A stretch of DNA of 64,000 bases from Rhizobium sp. L1K21 (GCF_024055895.1 NZ_JAMXLE010000002.1:248001-312000); one strand, 5' to 3'; positions 37,332 to 46,543 are shown, numbered from the stretch's first letter. Translations and numbers: made by a program. The notes: a model not told the origin generated them from the sequence alone.

Positions 37332-38567
37332 TCAGGAGGAAGCCGTCAGTCTCAATGCAACCAGCAGTCCTATTTCAGTATGACTGTATCTAAATTCGTG
37401 CGCGACTTTGGCAAATTCAAGCAGCTCGAACCCCGAGCGCTGGGCGACTGATTTGATATATTCCTTGTGGTGGGAAAAACAGCCCGACTTGGCGAGTTCC
37501 GGGTTGATGCAGGGACCAAAGCCGCGGGGGTCTCCTTTGTCATTTGGATAGACGGTGAAGACAAACAGCCCACCAGGTTCCAGAATATTGGCAACGCTTG
37601 AGAAGATTGTGGCCAGATCTCCGAAATGGATCAGGACGGCTGCAGCCGCGACCGCATCAAACCGAAGCGCGGTGACGGAGAGGAACGACGCCAGATCGTC
37701 GCGGATCAGCGTGTCGTAAAGCGATTTTTGTCTTGCGACTGACAGCATCGCCTCGGACAGATCAATGCCCACCAATTGCGCTGCCCGATCTCGCAGCAGG
37801 CCACCGACCAGTCCGGTTCCGCATCCTATGTCGAGGATCCTGTTGCCGTGTCCAGGCAACAGCCTGGCGATCGCGTCGCCGACGTGGCGATGTGCCAGAT
37901 AACCGTCCGCCCGATCCCAGTTGTGCGCCTTGGATGAATAGAGTTGGTCGAGCTGTGCTGTGGAAGCCCTTGAGGGGACCGGCCCTCTGTTCATTTGCGC
38001 CAGACGCATCCGGGCGCCATCGACATCGCCCGGATTTTCGCGCAGATATCGCTCCAGATGGGCGGTAGCCTCTTCATGATTGCCGGCATCGGCCAGCAGA
38101 TCCCCGAGCAGGAAGCGGGCACCAGCATGGCCGGGCGCATGCGACAGGCACCGGTGCAAGGGTTCGATTGCCGAGCCTCTTTTACCGGTATCGGTCAAAG
38201 CGACGGCCAGGTTGTAAAGAGCGTCCGGGTAGGTCGGGCGGTAAGCGACAGCGTTTTCGAAGGCGGCGATCGCTTCCAGCAGTCTGCCGTGCTTCCGCAG
38301 CGCAATGCCAAGATTGTTCCAGGCCGTCGCATCATCAGGTTGACATTCCGTTACAACCGTCAGCGTTTCGATTGCTGCCTCCAGCCTGCCTTGCGCCATT
38401 TCGATCAGTCCGAGAAGGTGCATCGCTTCGATTGGCGGCGGGTCTTGCGCGCAGATGTTGCGGCAGATTCTTTCGGCCTCCTGGAAGCGTCTGGCGCTAT
38501 AAGCCTCCAGCGCAAGGCTCAGATCAAATATGGCGGTGGCATGGGTCGTCTGGTTGCTTCTCGCCAT
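37332..38567 (-). CDS. TPR-repeat methyltransferase fusion protein
   Basis: 411 residues. N-terminal TPR array (about 20-200; ATAWNNLGIALRKHGRLLEAI and DALYNLAVALTDTGKRG are clear units). C-terminal class I SAM methyltransferase with ILDIGCGTGLVGG near residue 246. The TPR part suggests docking on a protein or glycan-assembly partner. It is the downstream gene of a leftward set of hydrolase, GNAT and this gene (9-bp gap after GNAT). Confidence 0.85.
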   Translation of the reverse strand: MARSNQTTHATAIFDLSLALEAYSARRFQEAERICRNICAQDPPPIEAMHLLGLIEMAQGRLEAAIETLTVVTECQPDDATAWNNLGIALRKHGRLLEAIAAFENAVAYRPTYPDALYNLAVALTDTGKRGSAIEPLHRCLSHAPGHAGARFLLGDLLADAGNHEEATAHLERYLRENPGDVDGARMRLAQMNRGPVPSRASTAQLDQLYSSKAHNWDRADGYLAHRHVGDAIARLLPGHGNRILDIGCGTGLVGGLLRDRAAQLVGIDLSEAMLSVARQKSLYDTLIRDDLASFLSVTALRFDAVAAAAVLIHFGDLATIFSSVANILEPGGLFVFTVYPNDKGDPRGFGPCINPELAKSGCFSHHKEYIKSVAQRSGFELLEFAKVAHEFRYSHTEIGLLVALRLTASS

Positions 38568-38576
38568 TTGCAGCCC

Positions 38577-39029
38577 TCAGTTAACCAGCTCGATCTGGTA
38601 GGTTGCCATCGGCCTGCGCGTCGCCACGCGGTCATACACGTGCCGGGCGGCCGCGTTATCCTCGGCCGTTTCCCAGTAGAGACGCCGCCAGCCCTCCTGT
38701 CCGCCCAGAACCTTCAGATGTTCGATGAGCCTCGCTGCAATGCCCCGGCCCCTGTGCCGGGGGGAAACCCAAAGGTCTTCGAGATAGCAGACGAGGCGGA
38801 GCGAGAATGTGTGGGGATGGAGAATTGTGTGCGCCAGCCCCACAGGTTCTCCAGCCTGAAACGCGAGCCATGCATTCATCGGTGAGGAGGGATCGAGAAC
38901 GCGCTGCCACAGTCCGGCGACGACCGCTTCCTTCATGTCCCCGGTGCCGAAATGCGCGCAGTTTTCTGCCCAGAGTTTTTCCCAGCCGCTTCTGTCTGCG
39001 TGGCTTGCGGCCTTGATCGTTATCGTCAT
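38577..39029 (-). CDS. GNAT family N-acetyltransferase
   Basis: 150 residues. Acetyl-CoA pyrophosphate loop RHRGRGIAARLIEHL (near residue 92) in the usual QxxGxG/A position, preceded by VCYLEDLWVSP and followed by AARHVYDRV. Substrate unknown. It overlaps the alpha/beta hydrolase gene by 4 bp. Confidence 0.88.
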   Translation of the reverse strand: MTITIKAASHADRSGWEKLWAENCAHFGTGDMKEAVVAGLWQRVLDPSSPMNAWLAFQAGEPVGLAHTILHPHTFSLRLVCYLEDLWVSPRHRGRGIAARLIEHLKVLGGQEGWRRLYWETAEDNAAARHVYDRVATRRPMATYQIELVN

Positions 39030-40021
39030 GTCGTTGCCTTTGGAGTTGCTTCATCGAGCAGAAGGCCGGGCGCGTTGGTCGGGATCTCGCCCGTGCGCAG
39101 CCAGCCAAGCGCGAGTGGCCACAGGCTGTCCCTGAACCGGTCATGGAAAAAGGCGAAGTGTCCGATAGACGATACGCCAATGTCGGCTGGGGCAATGCGC
39201 CAATGACGCCGGTGGCTGGACGTGAAATAGGCCAGCAGCCGGTTGAGGGCTGCCGGGGTGCCGTGCGGATCGTCTTCAAGGCCAATTGCGAGTATAGGCG
39301 CCGTCACCCTGGTGAAGCGTCTTTGGAGGATGACAGATTCCCGCTCCCCACCGATGAAAAGATCTTGCCGCACGGTGTGCTCGAACCGGGCCATCATTCG
39401 GCTCCAGTCCCGGACCACGCCTGCGGGCGTGTCCTCCATCCAGCCAAGCCGTTTGGCCGGAAAGTAGCCGAACATTCGTGTCAGCAGCGGCATGACGATG
39501 TGCCACTTGATATACATGCGTCGGCGTTCGGCCTCGTCGTAATCCCGCCAATAGGCGAATTGGGATCCAACGGTGAGAATGCGTCCGATCCGTCGGTTTG
39601 ACGGCGCAAGCCCAATGGCAAAGCCGCCGATCGAATGACCGACGACATGGATTTCCTGCCCCGGAAAAGTGCGTTCAGCGTATGCGAGCGCTGCCTCCAG
39701 GTCGTGCGCGCCCCAATCCACCCAGTCGGCACGCAATCCGCGTAAGGATTTCGGCCGGGACTCGCCTATCCCCCGGTAATCGAAGGTGAGCACGTCGAAT
39801 CCGTTGAGAAACAGGTAGTCAGCGAAGCGCGAATAATAGCGGCACCTTACAGACGTCGCGGCGCTGATGATCACGATCGGGCGCGCGGCCGCAACACCGC
39901 CGTGTCGCCATAGAAACCCGCCGAGAAACCGGCCATCGTCTGTTTCAAGGCGCACCGACAATGCTTTGTTCGGCATCTCCCGGACACCAGCAATGTCTGT
40001 TCCGCGTCCGTGGTTGATCAC
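39026..40021 (-). CDS. Alpha/beta hydrolase
   Basis: 331 residues. Nucleophile elbow GHSIGG, the strand VLTFDYRGIGESRP before it, and a late GHFAFFHDR with the catalytic His. YheT/serine aminopeptidase-like type. A GTG at 40021 with GAGG 7 nt upstream is used; ATG 39976 would remove 15 residues. First gene of the leftward hydrolase-GNAT-TPR-methyltransferase set. Confidence 0.83.
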   Translation of the reverse strand: MINHGRGTDIAGVREMPNKALSVRLETDDGRFLGGFLWRHGGVAAARPIVIISAATSVRCRYYSRFADYLFLNGFDVLTFDYRGIGESRPKSLRGLRADWVDWGAHDLEAALAYAERTFPGQEIHVVGHSIGGFAIGLAPSNRRIGRILTVGSQFAYWRDYDEAERRRMYIKWHIVMPLLTRMFGYFPAKRLGWMEDTPAGVVRDWSRMMARFEHTVRQDLFIGGERESVILQRRFTRVTAPILAIGLEDDPHGTPAALNRLLAYFTSSHRRHWRIAPADIGVSSIGHFAFFHDRFRDSLWPLALGWLRTGEIPTNAPGLLLDEATPKATT

Positions 40022-40185
40022 GCTGACGCCTCTCGATTGTTACTTTCAGGTATCCGTTTTTTCTTCGCCCGGATGGAGATTGTCGAATGAGCATCCCTCC
40101 ATATGGCGTGAGAAGCGCTCATTTGTTTTCGTTATCGATTGCAGGCTCATTTGGCGAAAAGCTTGAAATGAGCCAGGGAAAGTCG

Positions 40186-40680
40186 ATGCATCCTATCGTT
40201 AGCCTCCGAGAACTGCCGCTTCAGACACAATCGCATGGTGGAGCTTATGAAGCGCACATGGCTGCCGTTGCGGCACCGTTTGGCGCTAAGCGGCTTGGCG
40301 CTCGCTATGTTGAAATACCCCCGGGCAAAAAGGCTTGGCCCTTCCATTGCCACCACGCAAATGACGAGCTCTTTGTCATTCTGGCGGGGGCCGGTGTGCT
40401 GCGATATGGCGAGGAAGAACATGACGTGAGCGCTGGTGATGTCGTCGTTTGCCCCGCCGGTGGCGTTGCAACAGCGCATCAACTGCGGGCAGCAGGCTCC
40501 GAACCGCTGCGTTACCTAGCGGTCAGCACAATGAATGAGCCCGATGTCCTGGAATATCCCGATAGTGGCAAGGTGGCGGTTTTCGCGGGCTCCGCGCCAG
40601 GGGGTGAAAAGGCAGCCCGAAGCCTGGAACTCACCGTGAAGAAAAATGCTGCTGTCGGATATTGGGAGGGGGAAGAATGA
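40186..40680 (+). CDS. Cupin domain protein
   Basis: 164 residues: FHCHHANDELFVILAGAGVLRYG and VVCPAGG...AHQL form the cupin barrel, with metal ligands H-x-H and E in motif 1. ATG 40186 has AGGGA at 7 nt; ATG 40168 is possible. Overlaps the PEBP gene by 4 bp, so the two are probably translated together. Confidence 0.84.
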   Translation: MHPIVSLRELPLQTQSHGGAYEAHMAAVAAPFGAKRLGARYVEIPPGKKAWPFHCHHANDELFVILAGAGVLRYGEEEHDVSAGDVVVCPAGGVATAHQLRAAGSEPLRYLAVSTMNEPDVLEYPDSGKVAVFAGSAPGGEKAARSLELTVKKNAAVGYWEGEE

Positions 40681-41246
40681 AGCGGGGTCAGAACAAGGCA
40701 AATGCGCTTTTTGCCATACCTGCGATTTGGGTGCGGACACTTCTCTTCGCGGCCGCTCTGTTGCCGACATCCACGCTTGCTATGGAAATGACGAGCTCGT
40801 CCTTCGAGAATGGAGGAACAATACCTCTGCGCCATGCGCTTAACAGTCTGGGTTGCGAAGGGCAGAATATTTCTCCTGCTTTGCAATGGAGTGATGCTCC
40901 GCCAGAAACGAAGAGTTTCGCTGTCACAATGTTCGACCCGGACGCGCCTACAGATAGCGGTTGGTGGCACTGGATTCTTGTAAACATCCCCGCAGATGTC
41001 ACCAGCTTGGCGGAGCGATCCCAACCCAGAGAAGCGCTCTCGACAAACACCGACTTTGGCGTCTCCGGGTATCGTGGCCCATGCCCGCCAGTTGGTGCTC
41101 AGCCGCATCGTTACGTGGTTGCGGTGTACGCGCTTGATGTCAGCACGCTGCCATTGGCAGTTACTTCTTCTGGCGCAATGGCCAGCTACATGATCAATAG
41201 CCACATGCTCGCGAAAGCAAGCATGGCCGGTTATTTTGGACGGTAA
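40677..41246 (+). CDS. YbhB/YbcL family (PEBP-like) protein, secreted
   Basis: 189 residues. A signal peptide ends near PTSTLAMEM (residue ~35). PEBP core motifs: MFDPDAPTDSGWWHWILVNIP and GYRGPCPPVGAQPHRYVVAVYAL. Bacterial members are likely periplasmic ligand-binding proteins of uncertain role. Starts inside the cupin stop. Confidence 0.87.
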   Translation: MKRGQNKANALFAIPAIWVRTLLFAAALLPTSTLAMEMTSSSFENGGTIPLRHALNSLGCEGQNISPALQWSDAPPETKSFAVTMFDPDAPTDSGWWHWILVNIPADVTSLAERSQPREALSTNTDFGVSGYRGPCPPVGAQPHRYVVAVYALDVSTLPLAVTSSGAMASYMINSHMLAKASMAGYFGR

Positions 41247-41396
41247 ACTGTCGGCATTCGCCGTTTTCTTCGATCTGCCGGAAGCAATTTGAATCGGACG
41301 CGCCGGACAGCCGGACGACCTCCATGTGGCGGGTGGTGCCCGTGGCCATCGTCTTGCGCACGAAATGGCCCAGGCATGTCATAGGGGGCGGTGCCA

Positions 41397-42323
41397 CTAT
41401 CGTTTCTCTCGCTCCGCAGGCAGGCATGTCTTTGCGGCCTCTGCCAGCATCCAGGTCCTGACATTCCTGATGCGGCGGTCGCGCTCAAGGGCCGGCGGAT
41501 AGCAGAGGTAATAGCCTGCGTTTGCCGGTATTTGGTGCGGCATGATCGGGCTGAGCCTTTGGGCGGCTATGTCGCATGCGGCAATTTCGATGCCCGCAAA
41601 GGTTATACCTGCGCCGTCGATCGCGGCCTTGAGGCCAAGGCCCGAAGAGTCGACGATTGTGACTGCCGCAGGGCGGGTCGGACCGCCCGGGAGCGTTTCG
41701 TTCCAACGCTGGAAGTCCTCGCGCCGATGCTGGGACAGAAACAGGTTGGTTTGCGAGATGGCTTGGCGAATATCGATTTCGTCATTCGTTTGCCAGTCAT
41801 CCGGACGGCCGAGCAACGTTACATTTTCGTCGAACAGGCGCTCGGAGAGAACACCAGGCCATTGCCCAGAACCATGACGCACAGCAGCATCTGCAACGCC
41901 GGCGCCAAGATCGACGGCGGTTTGGGTCGTGGAGATCAAAAGTTCGAAGCCGGACCGCGCAAATGGATAGGACGCCATCCGTGGCGACAGCCAATGAACC
42001 GCGAATGTCGGCAGCATGGACAGGCGCAAGGGACCAAGCTTCCGCTCCTGCTTCACGGTCGCAACGGCCTGAATGATCCGCGTGAAGCCGACGGTGAGAT
42101 CCGGAGACAACAGTCGTCCGGTCTCCGTCAGTTCAAGGCGCGGTCCGACGCGGCGCATCAACTCTACCCCGAGCAGATCCTCGAGGATCCTGAGTTGATG
42201 ACTGACAGCGGAGGGCGTGACGCCGATTTCTTCGGCCGCATCCTTGATCGACATGTGGCGTGCGGCGGCCTCGAAAGCGCGCAGGGCATTCAGTGGCACG
42301 GACAATCGCATCGTTTCGGTCAT
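41397..42323 (-). CDS. LysR-family transcriptional regulator (GcvA-like)
   Basis: 308 residues. HTH near residues 12-60 (LNALRAFEAAARHMSIKDAAEEIGVTPSAVSHQL), then a substrate-binding domain. The GcvA subgroup signature PLNALRAFEAAARH is clear. It is divergent from the class IV aminotransferase gene with a 161-bp spacer, so it probably regulates that gene. ATG 42323 replaces the longer frame to 42398. Confidence 0.9.
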   Translation of the reverse strand: MTETMRLSVPLNALRAFEAAARHMSIKDAAEEIGVTPSAVSHQLRILEDLLGVELMRRVGPRLELTETGRLLSPDLTVGFTRIIQAVATVKQERKLGPLRLSMLPTFAVHWLSPRMASYPFARSGFELLISTTQTAVDLGAGVADAAVRHGSGQWPGVLSERLFDENVTLLGRPDDWQTNDEIDIRQAISQTNLFLSQHRREDFQRWNETLPGGPTRPAAVTIVDSSGLGLKAAIDGAGITFAGIEIAACDIAAQRLSPIMPHQIPANAGYYLCYPPALERDRRIRNVRTWMLAEAAKTCLPAEREKR

Positions 42324-42484
42324 GGTGCGCTCGCTCTCGTATTTCCCGTCCTCGCCGGATGCCGCCGTTCTCCTCCTGCACTGCTTACCGAACAACAAAT
42401 TCTCAGCTCTCTCTGAGGATTGCTCACTCGCCAGGCACGGATGTTGGGTGACAATGGGATGTCTTTCAAAGGGGCCAAATTGCT

Positions 42485-43384
42485 ATGAGTGACGTGCTTG
42501 CTTTCGATGATCGCGATGGCCTGATCTGGCTTGATGGAGCACTCGTTCCCTGGAACGAAGCCCGGCTCCATGTCATGACCCATTCGCTGCATGCCGGCGG
42601 GGCCGTGTTCGAAGGAATTCGGGCCTATGACGGATGCATTTTCCTGTCCAATGCGCATTTCTCCCGCTTGCAACGTTCTGCCGAGATCGTCGGGTACACG
42701 CTTCCCTATTCTAGCCTTGAGCTCGTCAAAGCATGTGAAGCCGTTCTCTGGGCAAACGAATTGAAGGATGCCTATATCCGTCCCATTGCCTGGCGCGGCA
42801 GCGAGAGCGTGACGGTGGCCGCCCGCAACGCCACTATCCAAGTTGCGATTGCCGCCTGGGATTGGCCAACGCCGGCCGCCGAGGGAAGGAGCACGACGGG
42901 TATTCGCCTTCAGCTCTCCTCCTGGAGGCGTCCGCGTGCCGACACGGCGCCGACGGCCTCCAAATGTTCCGGCCTCTACATGATCGGCACGCTCGCGCGG
43001 CATGCCGCAAATGACGCGGGTTTCGACGATGCCCTGCTGCTCGACGTCGATGGAGATGTTGCCGAAACGACCGCGACGAACATCATACTGGTCGAAGGTC
43101 GCAAGCTCGTGTCCCCGGCAGCAGACTGTTTTCTCGACAGCATCACCAAACGCCATGTCTTCGCTCTCGCGCAGAGGGCTGGCCTGGAACTCGAGGAGCG
43201 AAAAGTCTCGCTGGAGGAGTTGTCTGCGGCCGATGAAGTCTTCGTTGTCGGCACTTCGATCGAGATTCAACCCGTCGTCGAACTCAAGGGACCAGCGATT
43301 GGAGCCCAATGGAGCGTTGGCCCGCTTACTCAAAGCCTCATCGACAGCTTTCAGAACTCGGTTCGCCAACATTGTCCCGCATAG
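42485..43384 (+). CDS. Class IV aminotransferase, branched-chain aminotransferase-like
   Basis: 299 residues of the IlvE/D-amino-acid aminotransferase family: MTHSLHAGGAVFEGIRAYDG, the PLP-lysine region TASKCSGLYMIG, and DGDVAETTATNIILV. Sits between a divergent LysR gene and a co-directional MocR gene. It may make or break branched-chain amino acids for the nearby exporters. A chromosomal housekeeping ilvE is likely elsewhere, so a specialised role is plausible. Confidence 0.87.
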   Translation: MSDVLAFDDRDGLIWLDGALVPWNEARLHVMTHSLHAGGAVFEGIRAYDGCIFLSNAHFSRLQRSAEIVGYTLPYSSLELVKACEAVLWANELKDAYIRPIAWRGSESVTVAARNATIQVAIAAWDWPTPAAEGRSTTGIRLQLSSWRRPRADTAPTASKCSGLYMIGTLARHAANDAGFDDALLLDVDGDVAETTATNIILVEGRKLVSPAADCFLDSITKRHVFALAQRAGLELEERKVSLEELSAADEVFVVGTSIEIQPVVELKGPAIGAQWSVGPLTQSLIDSFQNSVRQHCPA

Positions 43385-43478
43385 GCGGACACCCTTGCCC
43401 AAAGGGCCGGATTTCGATGCGTTCTCCATGTCGTTCTTCTCGAAGCAAAAGATTTTTCGTGGTCGCCAATAGTATTTG

Positions 43479-43513
43479 ATGTTACACTTCCCGTAAAATG
43501 CAAAAGCGTAACA
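43479..43513. promoter_or_regulatory. Inverted repeat upstream of the first MocR gene
   Basis: ATGTTAC (43479-43485) and GTAACAT (43507-43513) are perfect 7-bp arms 21 bp apart, ending 21 bp before the mocR start. Position and symmetry fit a dimeric GntR/MocR operator for autoregulation. Confidence 0.5.
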
Positions 43514-43534
43514 TGACACTATCAGGCTACTCCC

Positions 43535-44929
43535 ATGCGTTTACAATCACCCTGGCAGCCTCGCCTTACTGGTGAGATGGACTCTCCATGCGATCGGCTC
43601 GTCGCCGCCGTGTCGGAGGACATCGCAGCCGGGCGATTGGAGGTTGGAGACAGGCTTCCGGCCCACCGCGATCTTGCCTGGCGTCTCGGCATCGGCCTTG
43701 GCACGGTCACGAAGGCCTACGGAATCCTGGAGCGGCGCGGCCTGCTGCGCTCCGTCAAGGGACGGGGCACCTTCGTGGCCGTTACCGAAGCCCGCAGAGG
43801 CGACGTCATCGATCTTTCGAGAAACGCGCCGCCCGCCGTCATCAGCGAGAGGCTTCTGGCCCGATCGCTCAACGCGATTGCCAAGCGTATCGACTCGGAT
43901 ATTTTCAATACCTATCCGCCCGTAACCGGGCATCAGAGGTTCCGCCACGAAATGGCGCGCTGGTTTCGCCGTCTCGGTCTGGACGCCGATCCTTCCTGCC
44001 TGCTTCTGACCAATGGTGCGCAGCATGCGCTGTCCGTCAGCCTCTCCACGCTCTGCGGTCCCGGCGGTACGCTCTATGTGGAGGAAGAGACCTATCCCGG
44101 TGTGATCAACGTTGCGCGTCATCTGGGCGTCAAGCTCACTTCAATTGCTATGGATGACGAAGGCATGCTGCCGGATCAGCTTGAACGGGAACTCGCGACA
44201 AGTCGCGGCAGCAACGCAGCAGTCTATCTCATGCCGACGATGCAGAACCCGACCACGAGTTCCATGAGCAAAGCGAGAAGGCGCGCGATCGCGCAAATCT
44301 GCCGCAAGTTCGGCATCATCGTGATCGAGGACGACGTTTATGCCCTCGCGCCCGATCCGGACTATCCACCGATAGCGAGTCTTGCGCCTGAGCATGTCTT
44401 TTATATCAACAGCCTTTCGAAGACCCTCAATCCGGCTTTGCGGATCGGCGGTCTGGTGGTTCCGCGGGCGTGGCTGGACCATGCGGAAACCGCGATGCAT
44501 GCCAGCGGGCTGATGATCAGTCCGCTGAGTTGCTCGGTCATGGAACAATGGCTTCTTGATGGAACGGCCGATGCGATCAGCACCGCTATACAGGAAGAAG
44601 CCATTCGCCGCCGCGCGAGGGCAATGGACTTGTTGGGGCAAGCTGTACGCCAGCCTGTCCATGTCGGCTATCATCTGTGGGTTCCGCTAAACCATTCCGA
44701 TGCCGGGGCACTCGAGACTGCGGCAAAGGCGCTGGGTGTTCTGGTTACGCCGCCCTCTTCAACCTCCGCGAATGGCAATAGCTCCGGAATCCGTCTTTGT
44801 ATCGGCGCGCCATCCTCTGAAGATCTTGAGCAGGCGCTTCCCGCGATCAGGCGCATAGTCGATCGCTTCAGCATCGAGACCGGCGCAGGGACGGCCAGAA
44901 ATACCAGACCACTGCCGCCACTACGATAA
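43535..44929 (+). CDS. MocR-type (GntR/aminotransferase) transcriptional regulator
   Basis: 464 residues. N-terminal GntR winged helix (DRLVAAVSEDIAAGRLEVGDRLP..., about 18-80). A class I aminotransferase-fold domain follows, with a PLP-lysine at K296 in NSLSKTLNPALRIGG. It sits between an aminotransferase gene and a convergent EamA exporter gene (3' ends overlap by 62 bp). Probably senses PLP or an amino-acid adduct and controls these neighbours. Confidence 0.9.
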   Translation: MRLQSPWQPRLTGEMDSPCDRLVAAVSEDIAAGRLEVGDRLPAHRDLAWRLGIGLGTVTKAYGILERRGLLRSVKGRGTFVAVTEARRGDVIDLSRNAPPAVISERLLARSLNAIAKRIDSDIFNTYPPVTGHQRFRHEMARWFRRLGLDADPSCLLLTNGAQHALSVSLSTLCGPGGTLYVEEETYPGVINVARHLGVKLTSIAMDDEGMLPDQLERELATSRGSNAAVYLMPTMQNPTTSSMSKARRRAIAQICRKFGIIVIEDDVYALAPDPDYPPIASLAPEHVFYINSLSKTLNPALRIGGLVVPRAWLDHAETAMHASGLMISPLSCSVMEQWLLDGTADAISTAIQEEAIRRRARAMDLLGQAVRQPVHVGYHLWVPLNHSDAGALETAAKALGVLVTPPSSTSANGNSSGIRLCIGAPSSEDLEQALPAIRRIVDRFSIETGAGTARNTRPLPPLR

Positions 44930-45734
44930 GACCACCTGCGATTGCCGATTTCCCCGGATCTTCGGCGAAGGCCAACCAAACCCAAAGCGGACCGAGCACC
45001 ACATCCAGAAGTGCGATCAAAGCCGACTCTGACGAAGCGACATGACGTCCACCCGCGAGGAACAGCAGGAATGCGAGCGCGGTCGTGAGAAAGGCCAGCA
45101 TGAATATCAATCCGAGCGCACCGTAGCCCGGAAGTTGCCCGGATGAGAATGGAAATGCCGCAACCGCACACAACGCTGCTCCGGCGGCATTCACGTGAAT
45201 GAGATTCAGGGCTCGGTTGCGGCGTGTGACGATGAGAAGCGTCCCAAAGCTCAGCGTCATTGCGAAGGCCAGCAAGTTACCCTTGATATCGCTCGCCCCC
45301 AGTGCCGTCCCCGCAACAAGCACGATCCCGATCATCGATACTGCGCTCGCCATCAACAGGCGTCGCGAGGCCGCTTCCCGACCGACCGCGAAGGCCAATG
45401 CGGCTGTCACGAAGGGAAGTGTCGCGTAGATGATCAAAACGTTTGCGACCGTCGTCATCGTGAGGGCGGCGACATAGCAGAACATTGCGGTGGCGGAGAA
45501 TGAGGCGGCCAGGCAGAAGCGCCAGTCGAAACGCACTGCTTCCGCCGGCCTTGCGATGGCGATGGCAACAAGGCAAAGGCAGGCGAAGAGAGAACGCCAC
45601 AGGATCAGATCCCAAAGCCCAAGATCAATTGCGCGTACGAACAGGCCAGCAAGGCTCCAGAGCACGGTTCCTGAGCCAACCAGTATGAGACCGTAGACGC
45701 GCCGTTCCCCACTCTGTTCCTCTGGCCGCCGCAT
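44868..45734 (-). CDS. EamA/DMT family transporter
   Basis: 288-residue drug/metabolite transporter with ten predicted helices as two EamA repeats (LILVGSGTVLWSLAGLFVRA ... ; SALIALLDVVLGPLWVWLAF). The 3' end overlaps the convergent mocR 3' end by 62 bp. Likely an amino acid or metabolite exporter. Next to it upstream is the TSUP-like remnant. Confidence 0.88.
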   Translation of the reverse strand: MRRPEEQSGERRVYGLILVGSGTVLWSLAGLFVRAIDLGLWDLILWRSLFACLCLVAIAIARPAEAVRFDWRFCLAASFSATAMFCYVAALTMTTVANVLIIYATLPFVTAALAFAVGREAASRRLLMASAVSMIGIVLVAGTALGASDIKGNLLAFAMTLSFGTLLIVTRRNRALNLIHVNAAGAALCAVAAFPFSSGQLPGYGALGLIFMLAFLTTALAFLLFLAGGRHVASSESALIALLDVVLGPLWVWLAFAEDPGKSAIAGGLIVVAAVVWYFWPSLRRSRC

Positions 45735-45735
45735 C

Positions 45736-45879
45736 TTAGAAATAGAACCAAGTCAGCCCAAACCCGACGGCAATGACGATGCCGCGCAGGATGGTCGGAA
45801 TAATCCAGCGAGCCCCGGCGACTGCATTGCAGGCTCCGCCCACAAGACCGGCGGAGACCAAAAGGGCCGTGGTATTCAT
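45736..45879 (-). pseudogene. Internally deleted TauE/SafE (TSUP) permease remnant, 47 codons
   Basis: The ORF begins MNTTALLVSAGLVGGACNAVAG, like the first helix of TSUP permeases (GACNAVAGGG is a family feature), and ends LRGIVIAVGFGLTWFYF, like the TSUP last helix. Between them almost everything (about 180-200 residues) is missing, in frame. It is most simply an in-frame deletion remnant. It might still be translated as a small membrane protein. One base separates it from eamA, and 12 bp from the upstream LysE gene. Confidence 0.65.
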
Positions 45880-45891
45880 CTCCAAACCTGA

Positions 45892-46542
45892 TCAACCCCG
45901 CTCTTCGAAGGCCAACCGGACACCGAAGGCAATCAGGACCGCGCCAGTTACTCCATCGACGCCACGCTTGAAGAGCGAGCTATGGAAAATGCGCGCGAAT
46001 GGCCGCGTCGCAGCCGTGATGGCCGCGAACCAGATGAGACCCATGAGCGCATGAATGGCCGCCAGTGCCATGCTGAAGATGACAACCGGAACATCCTGCG
46101 GAATGAACTGCGGCAGGAAGCTGACGTAAAACACGCCGACTTTCGGATTGAGAAGGTTGGTCATCAGACCGCGCCAGAACCAGTTGGCACTTTTATTGAT
46201 CGACTTGCCTGCCGGCACGCTGTGAAGCGCCCCTCCCTCCTCGACGGTTCTGCGGATTGCGCCCCGGATCAGCCGCGCGCCCAGCCAGATGATGTAGCCA
46301 GCGCCGAGATATTGAAGAAGCCGGTAGCCGACCTCCGATACGGTGAGAACCGCTCCGAGACCCGCCGAAGCCAACAGTCCCCACGCCAGAACACCGGTTA
46401 CGACCCCGGTGCCAGCCTGCATGGCCTGCTTGCCGCCCTCAACAGTGGCAGTGCGCAAGACCATGGCCGTGTCCAGCCCAGGCGTCATTGTCAAAAGAGC
46501 GGCGGCGATCGAAAAGGCGGCAACAGCGGAAAAGGCATCCAT
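45892..46542 (-). CDS. LysE family translocator
   Basis: 216-residue exporter with the N-terminal motif TMTPGLDTAMVLRTAT and FLPQFIP near residue 143. Second LysE-type gene in the accessory region, only distantly like the one at 35660. Same strand as the TSUP remnant and EamA; the RBBP9-like hydrolase gene lies 1 bp upstream. Confidence 0.9.
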   Translation of the reverse strand: MDAFSAVAAFSIAAALLTMTPGLDTAMVLRTATVEGGKQAMQAGTGVVTGVLAWGLLASAGLGAVLTVSEVGYRLLQYLGAGYIIWLGARLIRGAIRRTVEEGGALHSVPAGKSINKSANWFWRGLMTNLLNPKVGVFYVSFLPQFIPQDVPVVIFSMALAAIHALMGLIWFAAITAATRPFARIFHSSLFKRGVDGVTGAVLIAFGVRLAFEERG

Positions 46543-46543
46543 G

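Noticed and set aside
41231-41488. Minus-strand frame with a His/Gly/Pro-rich middle between the PEBP gene and lysR
   Set aside because: Overlaps the lysR 3' end in another frame and has no recognisable domain; could be a remnant, but unsupported.
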